This document shows, piece by piece, positions 1 through 6,010 of a stretch of 18,190 nucleotides of DNA. The translations under genes were made by a program, and so were the position numbers. The notes under the pieces are model-generated. The model worked only from the letters and a program-made list of their open reading frames with translations, was not told the DNA's origin and searched no databases. The stretch is from an uncultured Petrimonas sp. GTDB lineage: Bacteria > Bacteroidota > Bacteroidia > Bacteroidales > Dysgonomonadaceae. The DNA is taken from assembly GCA_934621705.1 (NCBI GenBank), contig CAKTUP010000024.1, positions 1-18,190 on the forward strand, read 5' to 3'. Positions within the stretch are counted from its first letter, which is position 1. Every line of letters starts with the position of its first letter.

Positions 1-183
1 TTTCTTATTCTTTTGTATTTCAGCCGAGAATATGCCGAGATGCAGTCCATCATAAGCGTAACCGATTTACTCATTATTTTCGCCATCGTAATCCTGCTTG
101 GGATATTTATTTCCACCGTGGCCACTTATTATGCTGTAAACCGTTACCTGAAAATGAGAACAGAAAATTTGTATTATGTATGA
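1..183 (+). CDS. ftsX: Cell division protein FtsX, C-terminal end (partial)
   Basis: The first 60 codons, open from the left edge to the TGA at 181-183, encode the tail of an integral membrane protein. A hydrophobic helix (about residues 22-42 of the fragment) is followed by TYYAVNRYLKM and a short polar end. This matches the last transmembrane helix and C-terminus of FtsX, the permease-like partner of FtsE, which controls septal peptidoglycan hydrolases in the inner membrane. The assignment rests partly on context: in Bacteroidales ftsX is normally followed by a DUF3098 gene, uppP, truB, queA and folK, exactly as here. The N-terminal part lies outside the window. Confidence 0.8.
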   Translation, partial: FLILLYFSREYAEMQSIISVTDLLIIFAIVILLGIFISTVATYYAVNRYLKMRTENLYYV

Positions 184-187
184 AATA

Positions 188-352
188 GACGTCAGATGTC
201 AGACGTCAGATATTAGATATCAGATCATTAGAGAATTGTTCGCAGGATACTCATCGAAGTTCGCTTTCTCCCTTTTGGGGAGGACTGAGGAGGGGTTCTG
301 CCAGCGCAGCGGTCTAAAAAACTCATAACTCCAAACTCACAACTAAAAAATT
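188..352 (+). repeat. Low-complexity repeat leader upstream of the DUF3098 gene
   Basis: The gap between ftsX and the next gene is made of repeat-like pieces. 188-231 is built from short variants of the word GTCAGAT. 264-295 contains a CTCCC/GGGAG mini-hairpin and a GAGGAGGGG tail. 297-312 is one copy of a 16-bp unit (TCTGCCAGCGCAGCGG) that occurs three times in tandem at 5917-5964. The last 34 bases before the start codon (about 319-352) contain no G and consist of variants of ACTCATAACTCC. No promoter box is evident. Confidence 0.7.
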
Positions 353-598
353 ATGTCTCACAAAAATCTTGCTTTCCACAAAATAAACCTTATTATATGT
401 GGCGCAGCCGTTCTCATTATTATAATCGGCTTTTTGCTGATGAGCGGCCCGGCAACCACTTTCGAAGGTTTCGAACCCGATATTTTTAGTGCGCGACGCA
501 TTAAAGTGGCACCCGTTGTTTCTTTGCTTGGCTTTGTGCTGATGATTGTCGGAATTTTGTATCCGGCAAAGGATAAGAAGGAAAAAGAAACAAAATAA
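353..598 (+). CDS. DUF3098 family small membrane protein
   Basis: This 81-residue protein has two predicted transmembrane helices (about residues 10-31 and 53-70) joined by a loop with a [22 protein letters not shown] sequence, and ends in a Lys/Glu-rich cytosolic tail. That architecture and the position between ftsX and uppP are typical of the DUF3098 family of Bacteroidota, whose function is unknown. It starts directly after a repeat-derived, G-free leader and ends 2 nt before uppP, so the two genes are almost certainly co-transcribed. The location between a divisome gene and a lipid-carrier recycling gene suggests an envelope role, but that is inference. Confidence 0.85.
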   Translation: MSHKNLAFHKINLIICGAAVLIIIIGFLLMSGPATTFEGFEPDIFSARRIKVAPVVSLLGFVLMIVGILYPAKDKKEKETK

Positions 599-600
599 TT

Positions 601-1488
601 ATGAGCATTTTAGAAGCAATTATTATTGCTATTGTAGAAGGATTGACGGAGTTTTTGCCCGTCTCATCCACCGGACACATGATTATAGCCCAATCATTGC
701 TGGGCATAGAAAGCACGCCTTTTGTAAAAGCCTTCACGGTAATTATTCAGTTTGGTGCCATTCTTTCGGTGGTTATTCTTTACTGGAAACGATTTTTCAG
801 GTTGAACCCGATTACCGTTTTCGATAAAAACGCGGTGGAAGGAATGAGTTTCGCACAAAAATGGTGGACATACCTGAAACGGTTTCTGCACAAATTCGAT
901 TTCTATTGGAAATTGTTTATCGCCGTTCTTCCTGCCGGAATGTTGGGTTTGCTGTTTAGCGACAAGATCGATTCGCTGCTCGAAAACGTTTTCGTGGTAA
1001 GCGTGATGTTGGTGATTGGCGGAATTTTTATGCTTTTTGTGGATAGAATGTTCAACAAACCCGGTGAAGACCAATCCATTTCGTGGCAACGCGCGTTGAA
1101 GATCGGATTTTTCCAGTGTATTGCCATGATTCCCGGCGTTTCGAGGTCAATGGCGAGCATCGTGGGCGGAATGAGTACGAAACTCGATCGGAAAAACGCC
1201 GCCGAGTTTTCGTTCTTTCTGGCTGTCCCAACCATGGCTGCCGCTGCCGGATACAAACTGTATCAACTGATAAAAGACCCGATGAGCGCCGCCATGTTAC
1301 ACGAAAACATCGGAATACTTATTGTCGGAAACATTGTGGCTTTTATTGTTGCCATCATCGCCATCAAGTTTTTTATCGATTTTCTTACCAAATATGGGTT
1401 CAAGGCATTTGGCTGGTACCGGATTATTGTCGGAAGCGTGTTGATTGTACTGTTGTTATCGGGAACCATTTCAAATGTAATTTCTTAA
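601..1488 (+). CDS. uppP: Undecaprenyl-diphosphate phosphatase (BacA/UppP)
   Basis: A 295-residue polytopic inner-membrane enzyme that dephosphorylates undecaprenyl diphosphate to regenerate the lipid carrier used for peptidoglycan and surface polysaccharide synthesis; it also gives intrinsic bacitracin tolerance. The first signature reads [14 protein letters not shown] at residues 13-26, supplying the catalytic Glu13, Glu17 and His26. The second reads PGVSRSM around residues 178-184, with Arg182 as the phosphate-binding residue. About eight hydrophobic segments follow the family pattern. Compared with E. coli BacA there is an extra hydrophilic stretch around residues 65-100, which is common in Bacteroidota. 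The stop codon overlaps the truB start codon by one base (TAATG), indicating translational coupling. Confidence 0.97.
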   Translation: MSILEAIIIAIVEGLTEFLPVSSTGHMIIAQSLLGIESTPFVKAFTVIIQFGAILSVVILYWKRFFRLNPITVFDKNAVEGMSFAQKWWTYLKRFLHKFDFYWKLFIAVLPAGMLGLLFSDKIDSLLENVFVVSVMLVIGGIFMLFVDRMFNKPGEDQSISWQRALKIGFFQCIAMIPGVSRSMASIVGGMSTKLDRKNAAEFSFFLAVPTMAAAAGYKLYQLIKDPMSAAMLHENIGILIVGNIVAFIVAIIAIKFFIDFLTKYGFKAFGWYRIIVGSVLIVLLLSGTISNVIS

Positions 1489-2180
1489 TGAATTTTATTG
1501 AAGGAGAAATTTTGTGCATCAATAAACCGCTGCACTGGACTTCGTTTCGTTTGGTGCGGGTGGTGCGCGCAAAATTGTGCAGAAAGCTGAAAATCAAAAA
1601 ACTGAAAGTGGGACACGCCGGCACGCTCGATCCGCTGGCAACCGGCGTAATGGTAGTTTGCACGGGAAAAAAAACAAAAGAAATTGAACGGCTTCAAGCC
1701 CAAACAAAAGAATACATCGCAGAAATTCGGCTGGGAGCTACAACTCCGTCTTTCGACCTGGAAACGGAAATCGATGCAGAATATCCCACGGAACATATCA
1801 CCCGAGAGAAAGTGGAAGAGTGCCTAAAGAAATTCATCGGCGAAATAGAGCAAATCCCGCCCGTTTTTTCGGCAGTAAAGATCGATGGTAAAAGAGCCTA
1901 CGAATTTGCCAGAAAAAACGAAGAGATTGAACTAAAACCCAAAATGTTGGTTATAGATAATATTGAATTGCTATCGTATAATTTACCAACCTTGACTATC
2001 CGCGTTGTTTGCAGCAAAGGCACATACATTCGCGCTTTGGCGCGCGATATTGGCGTGAGTTTGCAATCGGGAGCGCATCTTACAGCGCTCACGCGCACAA
2101 AAGTTGGAAGCATTTCAATCGACAACTGTTTACAGGTTGAAGAACTGGATGAGTTTTTTGAATCAGAAATAAAACATTAG
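1488..2180 (+). CDS. truB: tRNA pseudouridine(55) synthase TruB
   Basis: A 230-residue cytosolic enzyme that converts U55 in the T-loop of tRNAs to pseudouridine. The catalytic motif GHAGTLDPLATG lies at residues 42-53, with Asp48 as the nucleophile. INKP near the N-terminus, PPVFSAVKIDGKRAYEFAR in the middle and CSKGTYIRALARDIG toward the C-terminus are further family motifs. The open frame extends far upstream inside uppP, but ATG 1488 is the correct start because the family begins a few residues before the IxKPxxxTS motif and because it overlaps the uppP stop by one base. The protein lacks a C-terminal PUA domain, as is usual for the shorter Bacteroidota versions. Confidence 0.97.
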   Translation: MNFIEGEILCINKPLHWTSFRLVRVVRAKLCRKLKIKKLKVGHAGTLDPLATGVMVVCTGKKTKEIERLQAQTKEYIAEIRLGATTPSFDLETEIDAEYPTEHITREKVEECLKKFIGEIEQIPPVFSAVKIDGKRAYEFARKNEEIELKPKMLVIDNIELLSYNLPTLTIRVVCSKGTYIRALARDIGVSLQSGAHLTALTRTKVGSISIDNCLQVEELDEFFESEIKH

Positions 2181-2253
2181 AAATTAGTTTTGAGTTTTGG
2201 TTTTCAAAGAGTTACGAACTCTGAACCTTAAACGTCAAACGTCAAACTTAGAT
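2181..2253 (+). repeat. Repeat-derived spacer before queA
   Basis: The 73-nt gap begins with a T/G-rich half (about 2183-2204, variants of TTTTGAG) and ends with an A/C-rich half containing AACGTC and AAACGTCAAAC words (about 2229-2247). A 6-bp hairpin, AGAGTT-acg-AACTCT, lies between them at 2208-2222. The composition resembles the leaders at 188-352 and 5861-6010, and like them it runs up to the start codon. No terminator or promoter is obvious. Confidence 0.5.
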
Positions 2254-3303
2254 ATGAAACTTTCACAATTTAAATTTACATTGCCGGAAGAATTGATCGC
2301 CAAGCATCCGCAAAAACATCGCGACGAATCGAGATTGTTGGTGGTTCACAAAGATTCCGACAAAATAGAGCACCTGGTTTTTAAGGATGTTCTGGATTAT
2401 TTCAACGAACACGACTTTTTTGTTTTCAACGACACCAAAGTATTTCCTGCCCGTTTGTTTGGAAACAAAGAAAAAACGGGAGCCAAAATAGAAGTGTTTT
2501 TGTTGCGGGAACTCAATCCCGCGCAGCACTTGTGGGACGTGTTGGTAAATCCTGCCCGAAAGATTAGGATAGGAAACAAGTTGTATTTCGGCGAGAACGA
2601 AGAACTGGTAGCCGAAGTTATCGACAACACCACGTCGCGCGGCCGCACGCTTCGTTTTCTTTACGACGGGCCTTACGAAGAATTCAAAGATTTGCTGTTC
2701 TCTATCGGGGAAACGCCGATTCCGGAATACATGGAGCGGCATGCCGAACCGGAAGATGCCGACAGGTATCAAAATATTTTTGCCAGCAACGAAGGCGCCG
2801 TAGTGGTTCCCGCAGCCGGTTTGCATTTCAGCCGCGAGTTGATGAAGCGGATGCAGATAAAAAATATCGATTACGGATTTCTCACGCTGCATCACGGTTT
2901 GGGTGCGTATCGCGACATCGATGTGGAAGATTTAACCAAGCACAAGATCGACTCGGAAGAGATGATCGTAACTCAGGAATTGTGCGACAGGGTAAATGCG
3001 GCAAAAGATAACGGACACAAGATTTGTGCCGTGGGCACATCGGTTTTGCGCGCCATCGAAACCACCATCAGCACCGACGGGCACATCAAGCCGCGCACAG
3101 GCTGGACAAACAAATTTATTTTCCCGCCTTACGATTTCACGTTACCCGATGCGCTCGTTACCAATTTCCATTTGCCCTATTCCACACTTCTGATGGTGGC
3201 TTGCGCTTTTGGCGGTTACGAAAAAATTATGGATGTTTACCAGACGGCCATCAAGGAGAAATACGAGTTTGGCGCCTATGGCGATGCCATGCTGATCATT
3301 TAG
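2254..3303 (+). CDS. queA: S-adenosylmethionine:tRNA ribosyltransferase-isomerase QueA
   Basis: A 349-residue enzyme of queuosine biosynthesis that transfers and isomerises the ribosyl moiety of SAM to preQ1-modified tRNA, giving epoxyqueuosine at wobble position 34. Family motifs are in order: [13 protein letters not shown] near residue 57, an IPEYMER segment, [10 protein letters not shown] around residue 186, [14 protein letters not shown] around residue 210, and [10 protein letters not shown], followed by the C-terminal [11 protein letters not shown] motif. The frame is open to 2197, but the first 19 codons are repeat-derived sequence. ATG 2254, giving [16 protein letters not shown], matches the conserved N-terminus. 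The full usual length is present. Confidence 0.97.
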   Translation: MKLSQFKFTLPEELIAKHPQKHRDESRLLVVHKDSDKIEHLVFKDVLDYFNEHDFFVFNDTKVFPARLFGNKEKTGAKIEVFLLRELNPAQHLWDVLVNPARKIRIGNKLYFGENEELVAEVIDNTTSRGRTLRFLYDGPYEEFKDLLFSIGETPIPEYMERHAEPEDADRYQNIFASNEGAVVVPAAGLHFSRELMKRMQIKNIDYGFLTLHHGLGAYRDIDVEDLTKHKIDSEEMIVTQELCDRVNAAKDNGHKICAVGTSVLRAIETTISTDGHIKPRTGWTNKFIFPPYDFTLPDALVTNFHLPYSTLLMVACAFGGYEKIMDVYQTAIKEKYEFGAYGDAMLII

Positions 3304-3323
3304 CTGGATGACGGATGTCGTAG

Positions 3324-3343
3324 AGACGCGATTCATCGCGTCT
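3324..3343. repeat. Short hairpin repeat (AGACGCGA/TCGCGTCT)
   Basis: The gap behind queA carries AGACGCGA-ttca-TCGCGTCT, an 8-bp perfect stem with a 4-nt loop, preceded by GTAG. Words of this type (GAGACGCGAT...ATCGCGTCTC) are widespread dispersed intergenic repeats in many bacteria. There is no T-tract, so a terminator role is uncertain. Confidence 0.6.
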
Positions 3344-3367
3344 AAAACCCATCGAAAAAACTGTTCT

Positions 3368-3401
3368 AAGCATCCGGCGGTTTAAAATCCGTCTGATGCT
3401 T
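3368..3401 (+). terminator. Hairpin between queA and folK
   Basis: A 13-nt left arm (3368-3380, AAGCATCCGGCGG) pairs with 3389-3401 (CCGTCTGATGCTT) with one mismatch and one G-U pair, around an 8-nt TTTAAAAT loop. It lies 65 nt after the queA stop and 16 nt before the folK start. No U-run follows, so it could be an intergenic processing or pausing structure rather than a true terminator. Confidence 0.4.
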
Positions 3402-3417
3402 AATAAAGGCAGCACGA

Positions 3418-3927
3418 ATGACAACTCACCATGTTTTCTTAGGTTTAGGCTCCAATTTGGGAGACAAGCAACAAAACATCGAACGGGCGTACCGACAAAT
3501 AAAAAAGCGGATTGGGAAAATCGTTTCCCAATCCGCTTTTTACATTACCCAACCCGAAGGGTTTGAGTCTGAAAACGAGTTTGTAAATTCCGTGTGTGAA
3601 GTTGCAACCACCCTGAGCGCCCGTGAAGTGCTGCAGGAAACTCAGGAAATTGAAAAGAAACTGGGGCGAACCAATAAATCTCATGATAAATTGTATGCCG
3701 ACCGTCTTATCGATATCGATATCCTGCTGTTTGACAACCTTATCATCGAAGAAGCCGGTTTAATCGTTCCGCACCCCCGGTTTCATCTTCGCGATTTTGT
3801 GTTAACCCCTTTCGCGGAAATCTCTCCCAATACTATTCACCCCGTTTTCGATAAAAGCATCCTGCAATTGAAGAATGAGTTGTATAATAAGCACGCAGAT
3901 AACACGGATAAAGCAGATTTTCACTGA
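3418..3927 (+). CDS. folK: 2-amino-4-hydroxy-6-hydroxymethyldihydropteridine pyrophosphokinase (HPPK)
   Basis: A 169-residue cytosolic folate-pathway kinase that transfers pyrophosphate from ATP to 6-hydroxymethyl-7,8-dihydropterin. The N-terminal LGLGSNLGD motif is at residues 8-16, and QPEGFESENEFVNSV supplies the pterin-contacting region. YADRLIDIDILLFD (about residues 92-105) carries the two Asp that bind Mg2+, and PHPRFHLRDFVLTPFAEI is the conserved C-terminal block. Two features are odd. Residues 29-42 are encoded by a perfect 18-bp inverted repeat. The last 16 residues (about 154-169) are not family sequence: they translate an ACACGGATAA-type intergenic repeat. A second, divergent copy of the gene's 3' end follows at 4658-4779, so the present C-terminus is probably a product of recombination. 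Confidence 0.95.
   Translation: MTTHHVFLGLGSNLGDKQQNIERAYRQIKKRIGKIVSQSAFYITQPEGFESENEFVNSVCEVATTLSAREVLQETQEIEKKLGRTNKSHDKLYADRLIDIDILLFDNLIIEEAGLIVPHPRFHLRDFVLTPFAEISPNTIHPVFDKSILQLKNELYNKHADNTDKADFH
3502..3541 (+). repeat. Perfect 18-bp inverted repeat inside folK
   Basis: Bases 3502-3519 (AAAAAGCGGATTGGGAAA) are the exact reverse complement of 3524-3541, separated only by ATCG. The structure is a long hairpin with a 4-nt loop within codons 29-42 of folK. The right arm ends in a run of five T, so it has the shape of a strong intrinsic terminator, yet it is coding. Confidence 0.9.
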
Positions 3928-4026
3928 TAAAAGAAAAATACATTTTTTTATAACCTTGATTATTCCACGTTAAAAAACTACTATAACTTAAAAAGAAAAC
4001 AATTCAACTAATTGGGTGTACTATAT

Positions 4027-4057
4027 TTTGTTTCGCGTACGAATTTTCGTACATTTG
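4027..4057 (+). promoter_or_regulatory. Promoter and palindromic operator of the toxin-antitoxin operon
   Basis: TTTG at 4027-4030, a 19-bp spacer and TACATTTG at 4050-4057 match the Bacteroidota housekeeping promoter (TTTG-N19-TAnnTTTG). A perfect 16-bp palindrome, GTACGAATTTTCGTAC (4037-4052), fills the spacer and overlaps the -7 box. An outer TTCGC/GCGAA pair (4032-4036 and 4057-4061) extends the symmetry imperfectly. Phd/YefM antitoxins autoregulate by binding GTAC-centred palindromes, so this is the likely autoregulatory operator. The antitoxin start codon is 29 nt beyond the box. Confidence 0.8.
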
Positions 4058-4086
4058 CGAATGTAATTTATTAAATAATTAAAGCT

Positions 4087-4302
4087 ATGATAATAATCAG
4101 TCCAACAGATTTGCGTAATGAGCAGAGAAAATATCTTGAATTAGCCGAAAGCGAAAGAGTTGTTGTTAAACGTGGTAACAAGCTAATTCATTTGGTTGTT
4201 TCTGACCGTACGATAACGGATGAAGATTTAGCCCGGGGTATTACCGGACAAGAATTAAAAAAACGTGTATTCAAACATATTGATACACTTTTTGAACAAT
4301 GA
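4087..4302 (+). CDS. Phd/YefM-family antitoxin
   Basis: This 71-residue protein begins with IIISPTDLRNEQRKYLELAESERVVVKR-type sequence, matching the Phd/YefM fold: an N-terminal strand, a helix with a ...LR....KYL.. pattern, then a strand carrying a basic KRGNKLIHLVV segment. The C-terminal part (about residues 42-71) would be the toxin-binding tail. Such antitoxins bind their own promoter as dimers and neutralise a RelE/ParE-like or Doc toxin. The gene lies 29 nt after a strong promoter with a palindromic operator and overlaps the toxin gene by 4 nt (ATGA), the usual antitoxin-first operon. The cassette looks AT-richer than the flanking folK and regulator genes, consistent with transfer. Confidence 0.85.
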   Translation: MIIISPTDLRNEQRKYLELAESERVVVKRGNKLIHLVVSDRTITDEDLARGITGQELKKRVFKHIDTLFEQ

Positions 4303-4619
4303 AAGTTCTTTTTGATGATGTCGTAGAAATTTATCTGAATGAACTTATAGATATTTTATACGAAAAAGAATACTTTGGTTTTAGAACATCCGCTTATGAT
4401 TATGTAGGTTGGATTATTGACAGCATCGAGAATGATATTGCCAAAATGCCATACAAAATTGCACCGCCTTACTTTTCCAGATACGGAAATGATTTGTATT
4501 ATTCCGTTTTTAAACGAAACAACGAAACACAATGGTACGTGTTTTTTAATTTCGAGAGTGATATTTTTTACATCCGATACATCGGAAGTAACCATAATTG
4601 TGCGAAATATATCAGATAG
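4299..4619 (+). CDS. RelE/ParE-like toxin of a type II toxin-antitoxin pair
   Basis: This 106-residue protein lies downstream of, and translationally coupled to, a Phd/YefM antitoxin. The N-terminal half is helical, with aromatic FGF and YDYVGWIIDSIENDI segments. The C-terminal half has a beta-rich pattern, YYSVFKRNNETQWYVFF followed by FYIRYIGSNHNCAKYI, resembling the W-x-hydrophobic and I-x-x-N-H strands of RelE-superfamily toxins found in Bacteroidota. RelE-type toxins cut mRNA on the ribosome and ParE types poison gyrase; the sequence does not settle which applies. The classic catalytic residues cannot be assigned by eye. The gene ends about 40 nt before the duplicated folK fragment. Confidence 0.7.
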   Translation: MKVLFDDVVEIYLNELIDILYEKEYFGFRTSAYDYVGWIIDSIENDIAKMPYKIAPPYFSRYGNDLYYSVFKRNNETQWYVFFNFESDIFYIRYIGSNHNCAKYIR

Positions 4620-4657
4620 GTAATGTTTTGTTAGTATAAAAGATTAAGAGACATCTG

Positions 4658-4779
4658 CCCGGTTCCACCTTCGCGATTTTGTTTTAACCCCTTTCGCGGA
4701 AATCTCTCCCTATACCATTCACCCCGCTTTCGATAAAAGCATTCTGCAATTGAAGAATGAGTGGGAACAAAGTATGTGA
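4658..4779 (+). pseudogene. folK: Duplicated 3' end of folK
   Basis: Bases 4658-4762 match folK 3776-3880 without gaps at a constant offset of 882 bp. I count 7 differences in 105 bases, five of them synonymous. The frame is intact: it reads RFHLRDFVLTPFAEISP, continues through KSILQLKNEW and ends EQSM with TGA at 4777-4779, a plausible natural HPPK terminus. There is no start or 5' part, so it is non-functional. The synonymous pattern says the two copies diverged while both encoded FolK, so this is probably the original 3' end, displaced when a homologous segment carrying the toxin-antitoxin cassette recombined in. Confidence 0.9.
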
Positions 4780-4849
4780 CTGATGAGTGGTCTAAAGCGT
4801 AAACGATTGACTTGCCATTTGAAACTTTCTTTTTACCCTCCGCTTCCTA

Positions 4850-5031
4850 AATCCCAAAGGGATTAAACTAAAATAGCCGTGTGTGAAACGCACGGGAAAT
4901 GGTGAATCAATTGTTTCGACCCGAAGGTGTCGACCCGATATATCGTTCAACACCGTTGGTGTTGGTGCGGGTGGTGTTACATTCTCCATAGGTTTACACC
5001 TATGGCTACTATTATTCGTCCCTTGCGGGAC
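4850..5031. repeat. Structured non-coding element with six hairpins
   Basis: The region between the folK remnant and the Crp/Fnr gene contains no convincing gene. It holds six short inverted repeats in succession: AATCCC/GGGATT (4850-4864), CCGTGTG/CGCACGG (4877-4895), TCGAC/GTCGA (4916-4933), CAACACC/GGTGTTG (4948-4964), CCATAGGT/ACCTATGG (4986-5005) and GTCCC/GGGAC (5018-5031). Centres are spaced alternately about 30 and 39 bp apart. I recognise the style from dispersed intergenic repeats in Bacteroidota. A decayed relative of its right end is at 12884-12940. The flanking stretches 4780-4849 and 5032-5189 show nothing identifiable. Confidence 0.75.
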
Positions 5032-5189
5032 ACAACGCGAGAACTCAGCAGCTCGAGGGGGACTCAGGAAGGTTCAACAACCCCGTCCGTCAGGCATTCG
5101 GTCAATCAGGTAATAAAATGAATATTCATATTCCCCGTTAAAAAAACCACCTGCTTGTTTTATCCGTTACTAAATTACGAATTATCGTT

Positions 5190-5197
5190 TATCTTTG
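5190..5197 (+). promoter_or_regulatory. -7 box TATCTTTG of the Crp/Fnr gene
   Basis: TATCTTTG fits TAnnTTTG exactly. It ends only 5 nt before ATG 5203, so the transcript would begin at or almost at the start codon (leaderless or nearly so). The -33 region is poor (TTAC at 5167-5170), which suggests a weak or activated promoter. Confidence 0.65.
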
Positions 5198-5202
5198 CAA
5201 CC

Positions 5203-5784
5203 ATGAAAAAGGCTGTGGCAGATTTCAACACCTACATCACCCAATTCGATTATTCCTGGTTAATCGATTTCATGGAACAAAACGGCACATTGGTGCAATA
5301 CCGCCGCAACGAACCGTTTTGTGTGGCCGGAAAATCCTGCAAAGCATTGGGATATATACGCAGCGGCGCTTTTGTTTATGCCGCTCACGATACCGCCGCA
5401 AACCGGCACGTGGTGGGCTATGCCTTTGAGAACTCGTTTGTGGGCGACTATGCCGCGTTCCGGCTGAAAGGGCTGGCCAACGTGGATATCAATGCTTTGT
5501 ACGACAGCGAAGTATATGTGCTCACTATCGAGAAATTCAATCAATTTATAACCCAACACCCCGACATCCGCGAACAACTGTTGCGGATTACCGAAATCTT
5601 ATATTCCGAAATTTATCAACGATTGATCGCTACCTACACCCGCACCGCGGAAGAGCGTTATGCCGAAATCCTGCATCGCTGCCCCGATATATTCCACCAC
5701 ACCACCGCCAAAGACCTGGCTTCGTACCTGCAAATTACCCCCGAAACCCTGAGCCGCATCCGCCGGAAAATGAAAGAGCAATAA
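5203..5784 (+). CDS. Crp/Fnr-family transcriptional regulator
   Basis: A 193-residue protein with an N-terminal cyclic-nucleotide-binding-type beta-barrel (about residues 15-120), a dimerisation helix, and a C-terminal winged helix-turn-helix (about 150-193). The recognition helix reads TPETLSRIRRKM. Glu181, Ser184 and Arg185 align with the E-x-x-S-R of E. coli FNR that reads TTGAT half-sites, rather than the CRP pattern. The four cysteines that hold the FNR iron-sulfur cluster are absent; only Cys40, Cys46 and one near residue 156 are present, so the signal is unlikely to be oxygen via a classical cluster. The frame is open upstream, but ATG 5203 fits the family N-terminus and the -7 box. 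A matching TTGAT-N4-ATCAA site lies 25 nt after its stop. Confidence 0.9.
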   Translation: MKKAVADFNTYITQFDYSWLIDFMEQNGTLVQYRRNEPFCVAGKSCKALGYIRSGAFVYAAHDTAANRHVVGYAFENSFVGDYAAFRLKGLANVDINALYDSEVYVLTIEKFNQFITQHPDIREQLLRITEILYSEIYQRLIATYTRTAEERYAEILHRCPDIFHHTTAKDLASYLQITPETLSRIRRKMKEQ

Positions 5785-5808
5785 CATCCTGTTTTTTAAC
5801 ATTGTGTC

Positions 5809-5852
5809 TTGATTTGAATCAAGATTTATTAAAACCGGAAGATTTATCTTTG
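5809..5852 (+). promoter_or_regulatory. FNR-like site at class II distance from a -7 box
   Basis: TTGATTTGAATCAA (5809-5822) is a perfect FNR-type palindrome, TTGAT-N4-ATCAA, extended by one flanking C/G pair. A -7 box, TATCTTTG, is at 5845-5852 and no -33 TTTG lies 19 bp ahead of it. With the box centred at -7, the palindrome is centred at about -40, close to the -41.5 expected for class II activation. The next gene on this strand is the HU-like protein at 6011, with about 150 nt of leader in between. Confidence 0.65.
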
Positions 5853-5860
5853 CTGGCAGA

Positions 5861-6010
5861 TAGTAGATTTCAGACGACAGACATCAGATTTCAGACGGAT
5901 AAGTTTATATCTGTATTCTGCCAGCGAAGCGATCTGTCAGCACAGCAATCTGCCAGCGAAGCGGTCTGACATCTGCTATCTCCAAGTCTAACGTCTAAAA
6001 ACTAATTCGT
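5861..6010 (+). repeat. Repeat-rich leader with a 16-bp triplet repeat
   Basis: 5861-5899 consists of CAGATTTCAGACGACAG-like words, related to those at 188-231. 5917-5964 is an exact tandem of three 16-bp units: TCTGCCAGCGAAGCGA, TCTGTCAGCACAGCAA and TCTGCCAGCGAAGCGG. The tail (5975-6010) is A/C-rich, with TCTAACGTCTAAAA next to the start codon. One copy of the 16-bp unit also lies at 297-312. Confidence 0.8.

Noticed and set aside
2263..2895. A 210-codon open frame on the minus strand
   Set aside because: It lies wholly within queA, has no family features and reflects the codon pattern of the real gene.
3928..4026. A possible terminator or gene in the AT-rich gap after folK
   Set aside because: A-runs and T-runs occur but no stem of useful length, and no frame longer than a few codons.
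4883..5113. A 76-codon open frame in the hairpin element
   Set aside because: It runs straight through the palindromes and has no protein-like pattern; the region is better described as a structured repeat.
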